DNA from: DATAXV01 sp036272915
GTDB taxonomy: Bacteria > Chloroflexota > Dormibacteria > Dormibacterales > Dormibacteraceae
Reading direction: 5' to 3'
Length of the DNA stretch: 10,520 nucleotides
Assembly (NCBI GenBank): GCA_036272915.1
Contig: DATAXV010000229.1
Span: forward strand, 1 to 10,520
Shown here: piece after piece, positions 6,895-10,520 of the stretch
Numbering within the stretch: the first letter of the stretch is position 1
Layout: every line of letters begins with the position of its first letter
The notes under the pieces: generated by a model
The model's database searches: none
Seen by the model: only the letters and a program-made list of their open reading frames with translations
What the model was told of the DNA's origin: nothing
Position numbers and translations under genes: made by a program

Positions 6895-8087
6895 GTGGCG
6901 GGCGACACACTGTTAGGTGTGGTACAGCCGTTCGCCACTCTTCTGAGCGCGATCCGGGACCAGCAGGGCGACCTTGTCGCGTGGTCCTTTCCCTCCGGCA
7001 ACGAGGTGCGCTTTCCGCGGCGCTTCGTGATCCCTTTCGCCGTCGTCCTCGTCGTCGGCATCTCGATCTGGTCCTACGAGGTCGCGAACGCCCCGTGGAC
7101 ACCCGGCCGCATCGTCGCGGTGGGCCTGGCCGATCTGGCCATCGTCGCCGTCCAGATCGCCGCCTGCCTGCGCCAGGGGAGGAACCGGCCGCGCGAGCGC
7201 ACGACGCTGGTCCTCGCCCTCATCCTCGCCACGCTGGCGTCGGTCGCCGTACAGGGCTGGTACGGGCCGAGCCTATACGCCCTCGGCGTCTCCATCCTCT
7301 GGCTGGGCCGGATCGGCGTTCCCGGACTCGTCATGCTCGGCCCCACCGTCCTCGCCTACCTGGGCATCCTCGTCGTCGCCGCGCACGGGCACGTCAGCCC
7401 CGGCTGGACCGCCTACGGAGGCTTTGTCATCCTTCTTATGTATGTGGGCCCGATGTTCGGCAGGCGGCAGCGCCGCCTCCAGCACGAGCGCATCGCCGAG
7501 CAGGAGCGCGCCAGACTGGCCCGCGAGGTCCACGACGTGCTCGCCCACACCCTGACCGCCTCTCCGTCCAGCTCGAGAGCGCCCGCATGCTGATGGAGGA
7601 GCGGCCGGGCGACCCCCGCGCGCTGGGAGCGGTCGATCGCGCGCAGCGACTGGCCCGGGCGGGCATCGAGGAGACGGCCCAGGCCGTCGCCGCCCTCCGC
7701 GGCGAGAGCCCGCCGGGACCGGACTCGGTCCCCCGGCTGGTCCGGCAGTTCGAGACCGAGACGGGGGTCCGTTCCCGGTTCGAGATCGTCGGCGAGAGGG
7801 TGCCGGTCTCCCCCGAGGCCGGCGTCGCCATCTACCGGACCGCACAGGAGGCCCTGACCAACATCCGCCGCCACGCCGACGCCACCGAGGTCACCGTCCG
7901 TCTCGTCTACGGGGCCGAGCGGGGAATCGAGCTCACCGTCTCCGACCTAGGCCGGCCGAAGCCCTCTCTCGCCTCCTCCGGCTACGGCCTGACCGGCATC
8001 GGCGAGCGGGCGGCCCTGCTCGGCGGCCGCTTCGAGTCGGGGAGCATGCCCGGCGGATTCCAGGTGCGGCTCTGGGTGCCGGCGTGA
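6895..8087 (+). pseudogene. NarL/DesK-type sensor histidine kinase, interrupted by a -1 frameshift
   Basis: Two overlapping frames together encode one kinase of about 397 residues. The first (GTG 6895 to TGA 7591-7593) has about six membrane helices (roughly 43-60, 72-92, 103-120, 126-139, 142-163, 173-188). A basic linker and the HisKA_3 H-box REVHDVLAHTLTA follow, with phospho-acceptor His213. It then turns into SPSSSRAPAC and stops. Shifting back one base at 7560 restores the family sequence: LSVQLESARML, the N-box QEALTNIRRHADA and a C-terminal ATPase Gly-box GYGLTGIGERA, ending at TGA 8087. One missing C in the run at 7559-7560 explains this. As read, no full kinase is made, unless the base is an assembly error or the halves are expressed separately. 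The 5' start is uncertain; GTG 6919 is also possible. It overlaps the response regulator by 4 bp. Confidence 0.88.
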
Positions 8088-8734
8088 TCCGGGTGGTCGT
8101 CGTCGACGACGAGACCCTGATCCGCGAGGGCCTGGTCACGATGCTGGAGCTCATGCCCGGCATCGAGGTGGCGGGCACCGCCGCCAACGGCGCCGAGGCC
8201 CTGGAGCTGGTCGCCCGCACCGTCCCCGACGTCGCCCTGATGGACCTGCGCATGCCCGTCGTGGACGGCATCGAGGCCACGCGGCGGGTCCACGAGGAGC
8301 ACCCCGGCACGCGCGTGATCGTGCTCTCCACCCACGCCGACGACCAGTCGATCCTCTCCGCCGTTGAGGCCGGCGCCCGCGGCTACCTGACCAAGCACTC
8401 GGGCGGCAAGGAGATCAGGAAGGCGATCGAGACGGTGGCCGGCGGCGAGACCCTGCTCGAGCCGTCCGTCCAGGCCCGGCTCCTCGACGCCGTAGCAGCC
8501 CGCGGCGCCGCCTCCCGGCCGGCCCTGCCCGACGGGCTGACCGCTCGCGAGGCCGAGGTCCTCGGTCTCGTCGCGAGCGGGCTCAGCAACCGCGAGATCG
8601 CGTCGCGCCTCTTCGTCAGCGAGGGCACGGTCAAGACCCACATCAACAGCATCTTCAGCAAGATCGGCGCGCGCGACCGCGCCCAGGCGGTCGCCTACGC
8701 CTTCCGCAAGGGGCTCTCCGCCGACCCCGGGTAG
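8084..8734 (+). CDS. LuxR/NarL-family response regulator
   Basis: A 216-residue two-component response regulator. The receiver domain (about 1-118) has the acidic pair D8/D9, phospho-acceptor Asp54 in LMDLRMP, the switch Ser/Thr at 82-83 (LSTH) and Lys104 in YLTKH. The C-terminal LuxR-type helix-turn-helix (about 149-210) contains LTAREAEVLGLVASGLSNRE, and its recognition helix includes SEGTVKTHINSI. It should be phosphorylated by the kinase encoded just upstream and then bind DNA. The GTG start overlaps the kinase TGA (GTGA), a classic sign of translational coupling. All key residues are intact although the kinase frame is broken. The downstream exporter genes, 84 bp away, are the likely target by analogy with Bacillus modules of the same layout; this is inference. 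Confidence 0.97.
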   Translation: MIRVVVVDDETLIREGLVTMLELMPGIEVAGTAANGAEALELVARTVPDVALMDLRMPVVDGIEATRRVHEEHPGTRVIVLSTHADDQSILSAVEAGARGYLTKHSGGKEIRKAIETVAGGETLLEPSVQARLLDAVAARGAASRPALPDGLTAREAEVLGLVASGLSNREIASRLFVSEGTVKTHINSIFSKIGARDRAQAVAYAFRKGLSADPG

Positions 8735-8749
8735 ACCGCTCCTCCACCC

Positions 8750-8765
8750 TCGGGTACACGCCCGA
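8750..8765. repeat. Short inverted repeat between regulator and exporter genes
   Basis: TCGGG-N6-CCCGA, a perfect 5-bp inverted repeat, begins 15 bp after the regulator stop in the 84-bp gap before the ABC ATPase gene. It could be an operator or a weak hairpin. The stem is short and GC-rich, so chance is not excluded. Confidence 0.25.
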
Positions 8766-8796
8766 AATCCAGCCCCGCGCCGATGTGTCAACGGCG

Positions 8797-8806
8797 GGTC
8801 CGGACC
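8797..8806. promoter_or_regulatory. Palindrome upstream of the ABC ATPase, candidate operator
   Basis: GGTCCGGACC is a perfect 10-bp palindrome 12 bp before the ATPase ATG. Its arms equal those of the inverted repeat at 6877-6888 before the kinase gene. A site this close to a start would more likely repress than activate, unless the message is leaderless or the start lies further in. Confidence 0.35.
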
Positions 8807-8818
8807 AAGACTCGGAGC

Positions 8819-9730
<912 letters not shown>

Positions 9731-9741
9731 CCCGACCCCCG

Positions 9742-9748
9742 AAGGAGG
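9742..9748 (+). promoter_or_regulatory. Strong ribosome binding site of the permease
   Basis: AAGGAGG ends 5 bp before ATG 9754, the best Shine-Dalgarno match in the window. It fixes the permease start against the long in-frame open stretch upstream that shadows the ATPase gene. Confidence 0.85.
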
Positions 9749-9753
9749 ACCCC

Positions 9754-10491
9754 ATGCTCGCCTACACCCGCTTCGAGATCATGAAGACGATGCGCAACGC
9801 GCGCTTCGTCGCCATCAGCACCCTGGTGCCCTCGATCATCTACCTGATCTTCAACGGCATCTTCGGAAACGCCCACATCGCCGGCATCGGCTATTCCAAG
9901 TACATCCTCGTCTCGATGGCCTGCTACGGCGCGCTGGTGGCGGCGACGGGCGCCAACACCGGTTCGCTCCCGGCGGAGCGGGCGTCGGGCTGGACCCGGC
10001 TGCTGCGCATCACCCCGCTCTCGCCGTCGACCTGGCTCGCCGCCAAGCTGATCCAGGCGATAGTCCTCGTCATCCCCGGCAGCATCCTCGTCTCCCTGTG
10101 CGGCATCCTCGTCGGGCACGTCAGCCTCGGCCCGGAGCAGTGGGCCGGCCTCTTCGCCCTCGTCATCCTCGGCTCGGCGCCGTTCGCCCTCCTCGGCCTG
10201 ATCCTCGGGCTGGTGCTCGACGCCCAGGCGGCCCAGCCCGTCCAGGGCTTCCTGATGATGCTGCTCGGCTTCGGCGGCGGCCTCTTCTTCCCCAGCTCGA
10301 TGTTTCCCTCCGTGCTTCACACCATCAGCGAGTTCCTGCCCTCGTACCAGATCGGCCAGTTGGGCCGGGAGCTCGTCGGCGGGCAGGCCATCAACCCGCT
10401 GCTGCCGCTGGTGATGGCCGCGTGGGTGGTGGTCCTGGGCGGGGCGGCCCTGGTCGTCTGGCGCCGGGGCGGGGCGCTCCGGGGCGCCTGA
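9754..10491 (+). CDS. ABC-2 type exporter permease
   Basis: A 245-residue membrane protein with about six helices (roughly 17-37, 50-70, 98-118, 130-155, 164-182 and 217-236). The motif ERASGWTRLLRITPLSP at 75-91, in the loop after the second helix, is the conserved region of ABC-2 permeases of the drug and lipid exporter type. This is the region that couples to the ATPase. The segment FFPSSMFPSVL (178-188) near the outer end of helix 5 is also typical. The length suits a permease that works as a dimer with two copies of the ATPase encoded just upstream. Its regulation is probably through the adjacent two-component system. Substrate unknown; related modules in Bacillus export or give resistance to membrane-active antibiotics. 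Confidence 0.94.
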   Translation: MLAYTRFEIMKTMRNARFVAISTLVPSIIYLIFNGIFGNAHIAGIGYSKYILVSMACYGALVAATGANTGSLPAERASGWTRLLRITPLSPSTWLAAKLIQAIVLVIPGSILVSLCGILVGHVSLGPEQWAGLFALVILGSAPFALLGLILGLVLDAQAAQPVQGFLMMLLGFGGGLFFPSSMFPSVLHTISEFLPSYQIGQLGRELVGGQAINPLLPLVMAAWVVVLGGAALVVWRRGGALRGA

Positions 10492-10509
10492 GGGGCGGGA
10501 TCGGCGCCG

Positions 10510-10520
10510 GCCGGAGGGAG
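10510..10520 (+). promoter_or_regulatory. Purine-rich sequence at the right edge, possible ribosome binding site
   Basis: The window ends in CCGGAGGGAG, a good Shine-Dalgarno-like run 20-30 bp after the permease stop. It may belong to a further co-directional gene just outside the window, perhaps another exporter subunit. Only the motif is visible. Confidence 0.3.

Noticed and set aside
7549..7566. Programmed -1 ribosomal frameshift in the kinase
   Set aside because: No X-XXY-YYZ slippery heptamer is seen at the switch point, and such a signal is not known for this kinase family; a one-base deletion is simpler.

Overview
The window is very GC-rich, with nearly all real codons ending in G or C. 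It has housekeeping gene order and no mobile-element, CRISPR or structural-RNA signal. The trigger factor / ClpP / ClpX locus and the many acidic, Arg-rich proteins fit a chromosomal segment from a GC-rich Terrabacteria lineage such as Actinobacteriota, Chloroflexota or Dormibacterota. The sequence alone does not decide which, and this assignment is inference.

Left edge (1-1039, plus strand): the 3' end of an unrecognised gene, a possible 60-residue single-pass membrane protein, and a complete GNAT-family acetyltransferase. A GC-rich inverted repeat at 1068-1096 separates this group from the convergent clpX gene and is a good candidate bidirectional terminator.

Centre (1110-6776, minus strand, read right to left): a co-directional series of seven genes. 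They are a coiled-coil protein of unknown function, a single-pass membrane protein with a BON domain, a class I SAM-dependent methyltransferase, tig (trigger factor), clpP, a 63-residue free-standing ClpX-type zinc finger, and clpX. The last four are packed within 5-21 bp of each other and look like one operon for folding and regulated proteolysis. The small zinc-finger gene lies exactly between clpP and clpX. It is a near copy of the N-terminal domain of ClpX that binds substrates and adaptors, and is the most interesting item here.

Right part (6895-10491, plus strand): a two-component system and ABC exporter module. It contains a NarL/DesK-type membrane histidine kinase, a LuxR-type response regulator overlapping it by 4 bp, an ABC ATPase and a six-helix ABC-2 permease. 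The arrangement resembles Bacillus modules in which a kinase/regulator pair controls a neighbouring efflux pump (for example LnrJK-LnrLMN or YvfTU-YvfRS). The kinase reading frame is broken by one missing base just after the phospho-acceptor histidine, while the three downstream genes are intact. Short inverted repeats with the same GGTCC/GGACC arms occur just upstream of both the kinase and the ATPase and could be the regulator's binding sites.
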